Assembly: GCF_009762795.1 (NCBI RefSeq) | Contig: NZ_CP046400.1 | Coordinates: forward strand, 1,341,501-1,405,500 | Source: Pseudodesulfovibrio cashew | GTDB lineage: Bacteria > Desulfobacterota > Desulfovibrionia > Desulfovibrionales > Desulfovibrionaceae | Reading direction: 5' to 3' | DNA: 64,000 nt | Notes under the pieces: generated by a model | What the model was told of the DNA's origin: nothing | Seen by the model: the letters and a program-made list of their open reading frames with translations, nothing else | The model's database searches: none | Shown here: positions 9,705-18,660 of the stretch, piece after piece | Layout: each line of letters begins with the position of its first letter | How positions within the stretch are numbered: position 1 is the stretch's first letter | Program-made: the position numbers and the translations under genes

Positions 9705-9800
9705 CCCGTTTTCAAAATCATACTTTACAGTATGATTTGTCTTGACACAACGGAAAAGCGCCGTAAGAATCATACCCATGAGTATGATTTTGAAAACGGG
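9705..9800. promoter_or_regulatory. Divergent TetR/EamA promoter with two identical palindromic operators
   Basis: Two perfect operators of the form AATCATAC-N6-GTATGATT lie at 9716-9737 and 9768-9789, 52 bp apart centre to centre (about five helical turns). A TTGACA -35 box (9742-9747) sits between them for the exporter. The outer arms are also a perfect 19-bp inverted repeat (CCCGTTTTCAAAATCATAC at 9705-9723 against 9782-9800). Binding by the adjacent TetR protein is inferred. Confidence 0.85.
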
Positions 9801-9807
9801 GCAAATC

Positions 9808-10692
9808 ATGATCCTGACCAGAATATCCGCACTGCTTCCCGACGACTCGCGGGACAAGGGGAGGCTGGCCGCTCTCGGGGGCGGCCTGCTTATCAGCTTC
9901 GATCCCGTGTTCATTCGGTTGTCTGGAACGGGCGGCTTCGACACCGCGTTTCTGTTCGGCCTGTTTACGGCCATATCCATGTTTCTGCTCATCCGGATGA
10001 CGGATGAGCGGGGTGTGCTCGGAGTGTTACGGGATGGCGGCTGGCCGCTGGTGGTGTCGGGCCTGCTCATCCTGGGCAGTGCGTCCACCTTCGTGTTGAG
10101 CGTCAAGCACACCGCCGTGGCCAACACCATGATCATCCTGAGCGGGCGGCCCGTGCTCACGGCCCTGGCATCATGGATCTTCCTGAGGGAGCGCACTTCC
10201 AAGGCGCTGTGGCTGGCCATCGTCGGGGTGATCGCCGGGATTTTCATCGTGGTGTCGGGATCTCTGGAGTCGGGCAACGTCCTTGGCGACGGCCTTGCCC
10301 TTATCACCGTGACCTGCCTTGGTTTGAACGGGACCCTGTGGCGGCGCTACAAGTCCATCAGTCGGTTGGCCGTGGTTGGCCTGGGCGGTCTGTTCATTGC
10401 GCTGGTCATGTTCGTACCTGCGGCTCCGTCCGACTTCTCTCCCGCCACCTGGCTGGTCATGGCGGCCATGGGCTTGGGCTCCGCCCCGCTGGGCCGGGTG
10501 CTGAACGCGGTCTCTTCCCGCTATATCCCCGCCGCCGAGATGGCCACCATCGCCCTGTCCAGCGCCGTGTTGGCCCCTGGCTGGGTTTTCCTCATCTTTG
10601 CGGAGCAGCCTTCCGCAGCGACCTTGCTGGGCGGCACCGTGGTGCTTGGCTCCATCTTTTCGTATATCGTCATGACCCGGCAAAGGGCGTGA
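9808..10692 (+). CDS. EamA/DMT-family transporter
   Basis: A protein of 294 residues with about ten hydrophobic segments in two halves, as in drug/metabolite transporters. It has typical features such as the SVKHTAVANTMIILSGRPVLTAL segment between helices and the repeat-half ending FSYIVMT. The start was placed at 9808, downstream of the second operator; in-frame ATGs at 9778 and 9784 overlap that operator. It is divergent from a TetR regulator that probably controls it. The substrate is unknown. Confidence 0.85.
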   Translation: MILTRISALLPDDSRDKGRLAALGGGLLISFDPVFIRLSGTGGFDTAFLFGLFTAISMFLLIRMTDERGVLGVLRDGGWPLVVSGLLILGSASTFVLSVKHTAVANTMIILSGRPVLTALASWIFLRERTSKALWLAIVGVIAGIFIVVSGSLESGNVLGDGLALITVTCLGLNGTLWRRYKSISRLAVVGLGGLFIALVMFVPAAPSDFSPATWLVMAAMGLGSAPLGRVLNAVSSRYIPAAEMATIALSSAVLAPGWVFLIFAEQPSAATLLGGTVVLGSIFSYIVMTRQRA

Positions 10693-10751
10693 CCCCGGTC
10701 CTGCGGTCTGAAGATTGGGAATGCCGGAGCAGCGGAGTGGAAGGATTACCT

Positions 10752-12263
10752 CTAACCCTGTGGCGCGGCGTCTGTCGGGGGAAGGTCGCGGCAGGACACC
10801 AGGATGTTGCGCCCTTTTCTCTTTGCCGCATAGAGAGCCTTGTCGGCGAGCTCGTACAGTATGTTGCGGGTATGGCATGGAGTGTCTGCGGGAAGCCCTG
10901 CGACGCCTATACTGACGGTCTGGTTAATTCGTTTCTTTTCCACCCATATGGGCGTCGATTCGACGTCTTTTCGGATGCGTTCTCCGATGTTACTAGCGAC
11001 CTTTTCATCTATGCCGGGCAGCAGAATGGCGAACTCTTCTCCCCCGATGCGGGCCAGCATGTCCGACCCCCGCAGGTTTTGCTGGCAGAGTGCCGAGATG
11101 TGGCACAGGACGTCATCGCCGATGGAGTGCCCCCACGTGTCGTTTACCTTTTTGAAGTAATCAACGTCGAGCAGAAGGAGGGAAAAGGACTTCCCCGTTT
11201 CTTCAAACCGCCGCATCAGGCGGTTGAACCGCTTGTCGAAGCTCCCCCGGTTGTCCGCGCCGGTGAGCGGGTCGGTGTTCGCCTCATGGCGGAGCTTCTC
11301 CTCCGCTTCCTTGCGTTGGCGGATTTCCACCGCGATTCCGGATAGCTTGCGCAACCTGCCGTCCCTGTTGGCGGAAAGCTTGGCGATTACCTCCACCCAG
11401 ACGAGGCTTCCGTCATCCCTGATCAGGCGCAGGTCCTCACGGAAGGTTGTCTTATCCTGCGCTACGTGCTCCCGGATGCTGTCGAATACGCCCTTGCGGT
11501 CCTGCGGATGAATGCGTCGCAACATGGCGAACAGGGACATGTGGATATTGTCGGTGAGTCTGGTCGAGGTAGCGAACAACTCCGGGCTGCACCAGAAGTG
11601 TCCGTTGATGATGTCCAGCTCCCATGCACTGGATTCGGTAATGCCTTGCAGGATTTCGAATTGCTTGGTCCTGGAGGAGAGCCTGTCCCGCAGGATCGCG
11701 TTGGAAATGAGGTAGGTGGCCGTTCTCAGGAGCGCGATTTCCACGTCGCTCCAGTGGTATTTCCGGAGGCAGTCGTCGAAACCCAGTATGCCCCACCATT
11801 TCCCTTCGACGATGATGGGGATGGTGAGCATGGAGAGGATGTTCTGCGAGCGCAGGTCGTCCTTGAATTCGCCGTCCTCCAGTTGTTCCGTAATCACGCT
11901 CTGCCACTCGCCCCGTTGCCTGCTGGCCACTATTCGGCGGTATTCCTCGGAGGCCTGGCGCAGGTCTTTGCGAAACACGCTGAAACGGGGCATGGCGAGC
12001 TGGACGTGCTCGGGGCAGTCAGCCCATTCGAAGGGGTAATCCTGAACGATATACTCGTCGGTGAGTTCGATGAGCTGGAATATCCAAACTCTGCTGACGC
12101 GGGTGATGCGGCCGAGGTCGGCCATCAGGTCTATGACGCCGTCGGGCCAGCCCTTGCCGCTGGTCAGTTCCTCGGCGCTCCTTGCGATGGCGGCGAGCAG
12201 GCTGCTCTGTTGATCGTTCTGTGTCTGACCGAGCTGGTCAACGCGGCCTATGCGTAATGTCAT
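10752..12263 (-). CDS. Diguanylate cyclase with GAF and PAS domains
   Basis: A cytosolic protein of 503 residues. The N-terminal about 190 residues are a GAF domain (KGWPDGVIDLM to TATYLISNAIL). A PAS/PAC segment follows (ESSAWELDIINGHFWCSP, DGSLVWVEVIAKLS). The C-terminal GGDEF domain starts at DPLTGADNRGSFDKRF. The active-site motif is intact as GGEEF near residue 407, preceded by the RGSD inhibitory site, so it should make c-di-GMP from two GTP with product inhibition. No EAL domain is present. It is a monocistronic unit convergent with the EamA gene. Confidence 0.93.
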   Translation of the reverse strand: MTLRIGRVDQLGQTQNDQQSSLLAAIARSAEELTSGKGWPDGVIDLMADLGRITRVSRVWIFQLIELTDEYIVQDYPFEWADCPEHVQLAMPRFSVFRKDLRQASEEYRRIVASRQRGEWQSVITEQLEDGEFKDDLRSQNILSMLTIPIIVEGKWWGILGFDDCLRKYHWSDVEIALLRTATYLISNAILRDRLSSRTKQFEILQGITESSAWELDIINGHFWCSPELFATSTRLTDNIHMSLFAMLRRIHPQDRKGVFDSIREHVAQDKTTFREDLRLIRDDGSLVWVEVIAKLSANRDGRLRKLSGIAVEIRQRKEAEEKLRHEANTDPLTGADNRGSFDKRFNRLMRRFEETGKSFSLLLLDVDYFKKVNDTWGHSIGDDVLCHISALCQQNLRGSDMLARIGGEEFAILLPGIDEKVASNIGERIRKDVESTPIWVEKKRINQTVSIGVAGLPADTPCHTRNILYELADKALYAAKRKGRNILVSCRDLPPTDAAPQG

Positions 12264-12485
12264 GCAGGTCTGTTCACTCCGTCTGCCTCCCGGCCGTTTT
12301 CATCGTTCCGGGTGCTGTAGGCTTTTCTCGTATGATGTCCGAATAAGAACTGGTTTTGCCAATGTAAGGTCGTTCAAAGCGCACCGTCAAGCAACGGGTG
12401 GGAACGGTGCGAGTTTGTAACGCGTGGGGACGGCCATGGGTAATGCAGTCCTTCTTTGTCACGGCTTCTTCTCCTTGATTTATTT

Positions 12486-12522
12486 GAGGGCCGGAAGGGT
12501 GGATGCCGCCCTCCCGGCCCTG
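12486..12522 (-). terminator. Hairpin terminator after the head operon
   Basis: An arm GAGGGCCGG pairs with CCGGCCCTG. It lies just downstream of the scaffold-like gene on the minus strand and is followed there by an A/T-rich stretch. Confidence 0.5.
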
Positions 12523-12538
12523 TTCGGGGAGGGGCGGC

Positions 12539-13381
12539 CTAGAGGCGGCTGCCCGGGATGTAGTCGCCGGGGTAGAGCTGCTCGAAGCCCTTGCGGATCT
12601 TGGCCACGAACTCGGGGTCGCGCTTGAGCGGGTCGTGGTAGCGCGGGTCCTGCATCATCTCGCGCAGTTTCTCGCGGGAGAGCTCCTCGCCCCAGCCCGA
12701 GCCCGAGGTGCGCATGCCGGACTCCAGGACCAGGGGAGCCATCTTGGCGAAGGCCGCGATGACAGCGGCGCGGTCGCCCGCCCGGGTCTGGTCCAAAGCG
12801 TGGAGCAGGTCCTTGCCGCCGAGGACCTCGGCCGTGCGCAGGGCGTTGTCGAGCATGCGGGGCGTTTCGCCCCGGTGGACGGCGCGCAGGGATTCCAGTT
12901 CGCTGTCCTTGAGTTGGCGCGCCTCGGCTTCGAGCCCGGCGTGGGTGTCGAGGACCAGGGGCAGAAACCACTGGTACAGGCCAGCCACCTGCTCAGGGGT
13001 CAGGCCGAGATCGAAGGCTATGGACCTGAAGCCCTCAAGCATGGCCTCCTGGACCTCGAAGCCGTCGGGCAGGTCGATTTCGGGCAGGGCGTAGCCGTCC
13101 GGGGCCTCCGGGCGGCCCAAGGCGGCGTAGAAGGCGGCCACCTGTTCCGGGCCGTCGTCCTTTCCGGGCATGCGCACGTATCCCTCGGGCGTCTTGCCGA
13201 GCATGCGCTGGGCGTGGACAAGAGCCTTCACGGCCTCGTCCTTGGTCTTGTAGTCCCTGAGCGCCGGGTGTTCGCGCAGGGGGATCTCCACTTCGCTCCC
13301 GTCCTCGGCGAGCTGTTTTACGGTCCATTCCTCGGGCATGGTCATGCGCCAGTCGGCGGTTGCATTGGTCGTTTTCGTCAT
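12539..13381 (-). CDS. Phage head scaffold-like protein
   Basis: A protein of 280 residues, last gene of the head operon. It has the look of a podovirus capsid-assembly scaffold: an N-terminal KTKDEAVKALVHAQRMLGK segment, a middle GRPEAPDGYALPEIDLPDG motif widespread in phage scaffold proteins, a helical charged core and an ending YPGDYIPGSRL. Scaffolds guide procapsid assembly and are later removed. In most phages the major capsid gene follows directly, but here the next gene is a diguanylate cyclase on its own unit. It lies three bases after the Bbp19-like gene. Confidence 0.75.
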   Translation of the reverse strand: MTKTTNATADWRMTMPEEWTVKQLAEDGSEVEIPLREHPALRDYKTKDEAVKALVHAQRMLGKTPEGYVRMPGKDDGPEQVAAFYAALGRPEAPDGYALPEIDLPDGFEVQEAMLEGFRSIAFDLGLTPEQVAGLYQWFLPLVLDTHAGLEAEARQLKDSELESLRAVHRGETPRMLDNALRTAEVLGGKDLLHALDQTRAGDRAAVIAAFAKMAPLVLESGMRTSGSGWGEELSREKLREMMQDPRYHDPLKRDPEFVAKIRKGFEQLYPGDYIPGSRL

Positions 13382-13384
13382 GGG

Positions 13385-13606
13385 TTAGTTCTCCTTTTGA
13401 ATGAAGTTGGTTTCGTCGCACATGTGTTTCACATGCAGGACAAGTGATCTGCGGCCCTCGTTTACGAGGGTCCTGCCGGGTTCAGCGGAAAAGGTGGAGC
13501 CGAGGAAGCAGCCCCTCTTTTCCAGGTCTTTCATGATGGTTTCGCCGTCCGGGGTGGCGAAGACCCGCTTGTAGGCGCGGTGCAGCTCCAGGGGGTTACG
13601 CTCCAT
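13385..13606 (-). CDS. Bbp19-like small phage protein
   Basis: A 73-residue protein starting MERNPLELHRAYKRVFATPDG. It resembles the Bbp19-like phage domain (YKRVF, DGETIMKDLEKRG, NEGRRSLVLHV), found between portal and scaffold genes in BPP-1-type podoviruses. The start at 13606 overlaps the portal stop by eleven bases, which indicates translational coupling. Its role is unknown but its position in the head module is conserved. Confidence 0.72.
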   Translation of the reverse strand: MERNPLELHRAYKRVFATPDGETIMKDLEKRGCFLGSTFSAEPGRTLVNEGRRSLVLHVKHMCDETNFIQKEN

Positions 13607-15374
13607 GGCGAACCTCCGTGTTGCCGGGCTCTGGCGGACCGGGCTGTTGCGGCGGTTGGGCTGTCTGTTGCGGTGTTCCGTCCGCAAAGGCCTGGAGCCC
13701 GCCGTTCTTGAGCAGGGTCAGCACCTCGGTGAGCAGGCTGGGTCGCTCGGTGGATGCCTCGGACAGGGTCTTGGCCAAGGCGGCCATCTGGGCCACGGCC
13801 CCGGCGGTCTGCGCCGTTGCCTGCGCCTGGGACTGGTCCTGGGCCTTGCGATTCCTCGTTTCGGCAACCTCGGGCTCTGGCTTGACGTAGTCGGCGGGGG
13901 TGCCGAAGAGGTCGGCAGCGTGGCGGGCCACCCGGTCGGTGTCGAAGTTGTCCATGATCCCGAAGGGATCGCCCGTGCCCACCAGCGGGGCCAGGTGCTG
14001 CATGACCTGGGGCAGGGCCTGGGCCTGATACTGCTTCTGCGCCCGCGCCACGGGCGAGGTGTAGCGGACCTCAACGTCGTCCGGGGTCAGTCCCTCAGGG
14101 AAGGGTGGCAGTTGCCCGGCCCGGAGCATGATCCGGAAGACCCTCTTTATGAGCGGGCTGAGGAACTCGGTCTGGAGCCTGCCGAGGACCGGGCCCAGGG
14201 CGCGCATTTTTTCGCTCTGGCGGATGACCGCCTCGGTGGCCGATACCGCCGGTCCCTCCGGGGTGAGCTGGTCGCCCAGGAAGATGCGCCGGATGGAGTC
14301 GCGCCGCTGCTGCATCATCCGCTCGGTGGCGGCCAGGTCCACGCGCACGGGCAGGGCCTCGATGCGGTCACCGGACCCGGCCCGGTAATAGGACAGGCCG
14401 CCCGGGCCCGAGCGGACCGGGCCGAGGAAGCCGTCGTCCGGCACCATGAGCGGCGGGTCCGACATCTTCTCGGCGGCCATGAGCGCGGTGCGGGCCATGG
14501 CGTTGAGCACGCGGGTATCCGAGAGCGCGGTCTGGCCCGGCCCCCGTCCGTATATCTCGCCCGCGGCCTTGGCCCAGCGAGGGACCAGGTAGGGCATCTC
14601 CAGGTAGCCGGAGTTCTCCAGCACGGTCTCGGTGGCCGTCTCCACGTATACCGAGGCATAGGGGAAGTTGGCCGCGCCCATGGCGAAGGGGTCGCGGTCC
14701 AGGCGGGGAAAGACCGCGTGCAGGATCGTGACTTTCTCGTCCGGGCTGTCCGTGCCCTTGCGCCGCAGCTCGTCCGAGCAGGTGGCCGTCCACTCGCGCG
14801 CGGCCTGCCTGGCCGGGATCTCGTAGCGGCGGTACACGGTGTCCACCACGCCCCGCGCGGACTCGGCAGCGTAGATCTCGCCCAGGGGCCGGGTGGAGAA
14901 GCGGACCACGGTCTCGGGGTCGGCCTCCACGTACATGACCGCCGTGCCGAGCAGGGCCACGTCCAGGTAGAGCTCGTGGACATTGGACTGGAAGCCCGTG
15001 TCCTCGGAGTTGAACAGGGCCGCGATGCGCTCCCTGGCCTGTTCCAGGAAGTCGCGGGCCGTTTTGTCGTCGCCGGTTCGCCTGTCCTTTGCGCGGATGT
15101 CGAACCAGGGTATGGCCGGGTTGGTCAGCAGCCCGCCCAGAGACGATGCCAGCAGCTCCAGGGCGTGCATGGGCGTGGAGTCAAAGATCCGTTCGTCGCC
15201 GGAGCGCCCGCGGGTCAGCCCGCCCGAGGCGAAGGAGTTCTTGCGGGGCAGCATGTACTCCGTGAGCTCCTGCCAGGAAGACACCCAGGGCTGCCGCGTC
15301 TCTTCCAGGCCCTCAAACCGTGCAAGCAGGGAGCGAGCCAGTTCCTGTTTTGCGTTGTCGTGTTTCTGTCGCAT
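13596..15374 (-). CDS. Podovirus-type portal (head-to-tail connector) protein
   Basis: A protein of 592 residues, the normal length for podoviral connectors. The recognisable start (RFEGLEETRQPWVSSWQEL, EYMLPRKNSF) and DSTPMHALELLASSLGGLL are typical of the head-tail connector family, as are the FQSNVHELYLDVALLGTAVM stretch and the VSATEAVIRQSEKM segment. Portals form the dodecameric DNA entry ring and dock the terminase. The last 90 residues are Gln/Ala/Pro-rich. It is the second gene of the minus-strand head operon. The frame is intact, with no sign of decay. Confidence 0.9.
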   Translation of the reverse strand: MRQKHDNAKQELARSLLARFEGLEETRQPWVSSWQELTEYMLPRKNSFASGGLTRGRSGDERIFDSTPMHALELLASSLGGLLTNPAIPWFDIRAKDRRTGDDKTARDFLEQARERIAALFNSEDTGFQSNVHELYLDVALLGTAVMYVEADPETVVRFSTRPLGEIYAAESARGVVDTVYRRYEIPARQAAREWTATCSDELRRKGTDSPDEKVTILHAVFPRLDRDPFAMGAANFPYASVYVETATETVLENSGYLEMPYLVPRWAKAAGEIYGRGPGQTALSDTRVLNAMARTALMAAEKMSDPPLMVPDDGFLGPVRSGPGGLSYYRAGSGDRIEALPVRVDLAATERMMQQRRDSIRRIFLGDQLTPEGPAVSATEAVIRQSEKMRALGPVLGRLQTEFLSPLIKRVFRIMLRAGQLPPFPEGLTPDDVEVRYTSPVARAQKQYQAQALPQVMQHLAPLVGTGDPFGIMDNFDTDRVARHAADLFGTPADYVKPEPEVAETRNRKAQDQSQAQATAQTAGAVAQMAALAKTLSEASTERPSLLTEVLTLLKNGGLQAFADGTPQQTAQPPQQPGPPEPGNTEVRHGA

Positions 15375-15378
15375 GCAG

Positions 15379-15705
15379 TTACTCTCCGAACTTCTGCTTG
15401 AGGCCGGAGACTTTCACCGCCGCCTTGTTCGTCAGGCCGGACCCGCCGCTGAGCAGGGTAGTCTGGCCTTGGGTTGAGGCGGTTGCCGCGCGTCGTCGTT
15501 CCTGGTCGCGGGCCTCGGTGACCTTTTCCCGCTCCCTGCGGCGGTCGTCCGCCTCCTGTTGCCGCTGTTCCTCTTCGCGGGCCTTTCTTTCGGCCTTGAG
15601 CCGGTCCGCCTGATCTCCGGCTGCGCCGCCGGTTTTGGCCGTCATCTGGGTGGCGAGGTTGAGTGCCGTGCTGATGAGGCTCATTGCGCCTGCCGATGCT
15701 CCCAT
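15379..15705 (-). CDS. Small coiled-coil phage protein, first gene of head operon
   Basis: A protein of 108 residues: a short apolar N-terminus (MGASAGAMSLISTALNLA), a long charged helix rich in Arg/Glu (DRLKAERKAREEEQRQQE and following), and a Ser/Gly/Thr-rich ending. AGGAGG precedes the ATG. It sits four bases upstream of the portal gene. No specific family is recognised; an internal virion or adaptor role is possible. Its promoter region carries the shared 41-nt signature. Confidence 0.65.
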   Translation of the reverse strand: MGASAGAMSLISTALNLATQMTAKTGGAAGDQADRLKAERKAREEEQRQQEADDRRREREKVTEARDQERRRAATASTQGQTTLLSGGSGLTNKAAVKVSGLKQKFGE

Positions 15706-15739
15706 GGGTGTATCCTCCTTGGGGGTTAAAGGGTTTTCC

Positions 15740-15829
15740 GGAACCCTACCCCCGGTTTTCGGCCCGGGATGAAAACGGGCGTCAGCGGGCGAAAAAAGGA
15801 CGTCATAGGGCGAAATCGGGTGTTGACAC
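15740..15829 (-). promoter_or_regulatory. Shared regulatory element, copy A (head operon)
   Basis: On the minus strand a GTGTCAACACCC block (15818-15829) is followed, after 37 bases, by the 41-nt core (15740-15780). The core is GCCCGTTTTCATCC, seven bases, AAAACCGGGG, then GTAGGGT. CRCCC repeats spaced by about 10 or 21 bases lie in between. Copies B, C and D align to the core without gaps. The TA-N-G-N-T block may be the -10 box and the GTTYTCATCC block may cover -35; this assignment is inferred. Confidence 0.7.
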
Positions 15830-15881
15830 GATTTGGGGAGAGGCGATTTTTTCGCCTTGCGCTGGGCGGGGAATAGGGGGG

Positions 15882-15911
15882 TTGACGGACTTTTCGTGCG
15901 GCGTATATATT
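15882..15911 (+). promoter_or_regulatory. Sigma-70-type promoter for the Asn-rich protein gene
   Basis: TTGACG (15882-15887) and TATATT (15906-15911) are spaced by 18 bases, within an A/T-rich TATATATTATAT tract, 70 bases before the start codon at 15982. Confidence 0.65.
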
Positions 15912-15981
15912 ATATGTGCCGAAGTTGCCCGTTCGCGGGCCAGCGCCGACCAGGGACGGTCGGATTTGGCGGGAGAATCTC

Positions 15982-18531
15982 ATGTCTGCCAGCGTCACGG
16001 ATTTCATCGTGGCCGGCCCTCCGGGGCAGGTTACGGCAGGTCCGGCGGGTTCATTCCAGGCGGTAGGCCCCGGTCATGTCATTACCGGGGAGCCTGGGCA
16101 CGTGCCCATAGACACCACCCCTGCGCACGTCCCCATCGACACATCCATTGCCAGAATTCCCTATGCCGCTCCCACCGGGTTCACCGACCCCGGAGGAGGC
16201 GGCATGACCGGCATGCCCGGTACCGGAGGTGGCTCTTCGGGCGGTGGCGGTGGCATGACCGGCATGGCCGGGACAGGTGGCGGCGGAGGCGGCTCGGGAA
16301 CGGGCGGCGGCGCCATCGGCGGAGGTGGCGGCATCGGCGGCGGGTCCGGGCAGGCTTCGTCCAACACCGGCGGCAACATAGAGAAGTCGGGCGGCGCGGG
16401 CAGCACCGGCCAGACCGGCGGCGGAGGCCAACCTTCCCTGACCACGGGCTCCCACTTCGTGGACGGGGGCAAGGTTCCCACATCCATTGAACCGGGCAAG
16501 CCCCCGGTCCGCTCGGCCACGGGAGGAGGCGGCGCGCCTTCGTCCGGTGGAGGCGGTCCCTTTGAGCGGGGCGGCGGCGCTCCTCCGGAGGCAACGGGCC
16601 GCGTGCCCATCATGCCCCCTCTGGGCATCCAGCCCATTTCCCCGGGAGGGCGGGTCATGTCCACGCCCGGCATCGGCTTCGCCATGCCCACCATGACCGG
16701 CTTCGTTCCCGTTCAGCCCGGCGGCCAGATCATGGCCCACCGCATGACCCAGCCTCGAGGTCCCTCCATCGGGCATATGCAGCATTGGCCCAATGACGTC
16801 TTCCACCATTCGGTGCAGTCCATCGGCTTCACCCCGCCCAAGGTGGACCTGGCTCCATGGATACCGACCCTGGACGGGTATGAAGAGCCGTACATGCCCA
16901 AGATGAATTTTGACGGCGTCACCCCCAAGGGAGGCAACTACGACCTCTCTTCGGATTTCAATCTGAACGTGGATCAGTCCCAGCGTATCGAGAATTCCTA
17001 CACCGAGAGCAATGTCGAGAACGTGGATCGCTCCCTGGACCAGTCCACGGCCTCGAACATCCAGCGTTCGGACACGCAGATAGATCAGAACAGCGTGGAC
17101 AACTCCACGGTGGCCAACCAGGACATGTCCACCATCCGGAACGTGGCTACGGCCAACACGCTCAGCCACGTGGTCAATCAGGAGACCATCCGCAACACCC
17201 GGCAGGAGGCCACCACCAACCTGGACAATTCCTCCACCTTCAATAGCCCGGAGACCAACAACGTTACCAATCGGACCGAGCGGACCGAGGTCCGCAACGT
17301 GGACGCCAGCCAGTCCACCACGGCAAACAACAACACGGACCGGAGCACCGAGGATCGCTCTTCGGCCAACTATGTCACCGAACAGAACACCAACGTCAGT
17401 AACGACAATTCGGTGGTCCGCAACGAAGACCACTCGGTGGCCACCCGCAACGAACAGACCACCAACTTCAACACCGAGGACAACTCGGTGGTCAACCTGG
17501 AGGAAACCAACCGGACGGACATCGAGACGAGCAACGAGTTTTCCCTGTCCCTGGAAGAGACCAACGTCAGCCGGGATGACAACTCCACCAACGTTGACAA
17601 CCAGACGGTTTACAACTCCCGGAACGAGGACAGCTCGGTCAACAACAACGTGGAGAACAAGACCACGGAAATCAACGAGAACAGCGAGCTCTCGTTCGCC
17701 TACAACCTTTCCTCCGAAAACAACTTCGACCAGTCGCGCAATATTGACCAGTCCACGAGCTATACCAACGTGGAGCAGGATAATTCGGTAACCAACCGGA
17801 CCACCCAGCACGTCACCAACATGGACGAGGAAAGCAACCTTGCGTTTTCCTACAATTTCTCGGGCGAGAACCATTACGACCAGTCCCGAATCATCGACCA
17901 GTCCACGCGCTTCGTCTTCAATGAGAACGACAACTCGGTGACCACCAACAACACCAACCACGTCACCAACATGAGCGAGGAGACCAACCTCGACTGGTCA
18001 TACAACTTCTCGGGCGAGAACCATTACGACCAATCGCGGATCATCGATCAGTCCACGACCTTCAATTTCGTGGATCAGGATAACTCGGTGACAGCCAACA
18101 ATACGCAGCACACGACCAATATCAGTGAGGAGACCAACCTGGCCTGGGCCTATAACTTCTCCGCAGAGAACAACTTCGACCAGTCCCGAATCATCGACCA
18201 GTCCACCACGTTCAACTACGTGGATCAGGACAACTCCGTGGTGCGCACGATCAATGACAACGACACGGTGTTCGTGGAGAACAACAGCCGCAGTCTGGAG
18301 CTCAACGACCAGCGCGTGGTCAACACGGACCTCTCCTCCACCGTCAACCTGAACAACCAGTTCGATCAGATAGCCCAGGACAATTCGCAGGTCAGCTATG
18401 AGGAAAACCACGACCTGACCATCATCAACATCGATAACCCCAGCACCTACATCGACAACTCCACCACCGTGGTCATGAATATCCTCGCGCCCGAGCGCAT
18501 GGGCGGAGACCTGTACGCCGGGAACGCCTAG
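15982..18531 (+). CDS. Large Asn/Ser/Thr-rich repeat protein of unknown function
   Basis: A protein of 849 residues. No family is recognised. Order: short N-terminus; Gly/Pro-rich low-complexity region (about residues 70-190, GGGMTGMPGTGGG type); a conserved-looking middle (IGHMQHWPNDVFHHSVQSIG, APWIPTLDGYEEP); then about 530 residues very rich in Asn, Asp, Ser, Thr and Gln. Within this, four near-perfect 50-residue repeats start at residues 570, 620, 670 and 720, each with YNFSGEN, YDQSRIIDQST and VDQDNSV. No signal peptide or membrane segment is seen. The start at 15982 follows GGGAG. It is divergent from the phage head operon, so it could be a fibre, surface or particle-associated protein; that is inference. 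Confidence 0.8.
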   Translation: MSASVTDFIVAGPPGQVTAGPAGSFQAVGPGHVITGEPGHVPIDTTPAHVPIDTSIARIPYAAPTGFTDPGGGGMTGMPGTGGGSSGGGGGMTGMAGTGGGGGGSGTGGGAIGGGGGIGGGSGQASSNTGGNIEKSGGAGSTGQTGGGGQPSLTTGSHFVDGGKVPTSIEPGKPPVRSATGGGGAPSSGGGGPFERGGGAPPEATGRVPIMPPLGIQPISPGGRVMSTPGIGFAMPTMTGFVPVQPGGQIMAHRMTQPRGPSIGHMQHWPNDVFHHSVQSIGFTPPKVDLAPWIPTLDGYEEPYMPKMNFDGVTPKGGNYDLSSDFNLNVDQSQRIENSYTESNVENVDRSLDQSTASNIQRSDTQIDQNSVDNSTVANQDMSTIRNVATANTLSHVVNQETIRNTRQEATTNLDNSSTFNSPETNNVTNRTERTEVRNVDASQSTTANNNTDRSTEDRSSANYVTEQNTNVSNDNSVVRNEDHSVATRNEQTTNFNTEDNSVVNLEETNRTDIETSNEFSLSLEETNVSRDDNSTNVDNQTVYNSRNEDSSVNNNVENKTTEINENSELSFAYNLSSENNFDQSRNIDQSTSYTNVEQDNSVTNRTTQHVTNMDEESNLAFSYNFSGENHYDQSRIIDQSTRFVFNENDNSVTTNNTNHVTNMSEETNLDWSYNFSGENHYDQSRIIDQSTTFNFVDQDNSVTANNTQHTTNISEETNLAWAYNFSAENNFDQSRIIDQSTTFNYVDQDNSVVRTINDNDTVFVENNSRSLELNDQRVVNTDLSSTVNLNNQFDQIAQDNSQVSYEENHDLTIINIDNPSTYIDNSTTVVMNILAPERMGGDLYAGNA
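17689..18288 (+). repeat. Four tandem 150-bp coding repeats
   Basis: Units at 17689-17838, 17839-17988, 17989-18138 and 18139-18288 each encode exactly 50 residues. Unit 4 diverges in its last 15 residues. The pattern suggests recent unit duplication or gene conversion. Confidence 0.9.
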
Positions 18532-18602
18532 CGGCTGCCTGTTCGGGTCGGGCGGTGGGCGTTCGGAAAGGGCAGTCCCCTTTTCCTTGCGTGGGAGAAA
18601 GC

Positions 18603-18640
18603 AAAAAAAGGCGTCCCTTCAAGAGAAGGGACGCCTTTTT
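18603..18640. terminator. Bidirectional terminator
   Basis: AAAAAGGCGTCCCTTC pairs with GAAGGGACGCCTTTTT around a 4-base loop, between the convergent Asn-rich and FecR-RTX genes. Confidence 0.92.
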
Positions 18641-18660
18641 GTCGGTCGTTGTCTTTTCGC

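Noticed and set aside
13605-15401. A 598-residue plus-strand open frame over the portal gene
   Set aside because: It is the antisense shadow of an intact portal gene with clear family motifs, in GC-rich DNA where long antisense frames are common.
12539-15705. An ordinary prophage with nearby att sites or integrase
   Set aside because: No integrase, excisionase, repressor, tRNA target or flanking direct repeat was seen on either side.
16051-17961. A 636-residue minus-strand open frame over the Asn-rich gene
   Set aside because: Its low-complexity Val/Gly/His composition mirrors the Asn/Gly-rich codons on the other strand; no RBS or family.
17689-18288. Tandem repeats as a possible CRISPR array
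   Set aside because: The units are in-frame coding repeats of 150 bp without unique spacers or adjacent cas genes.
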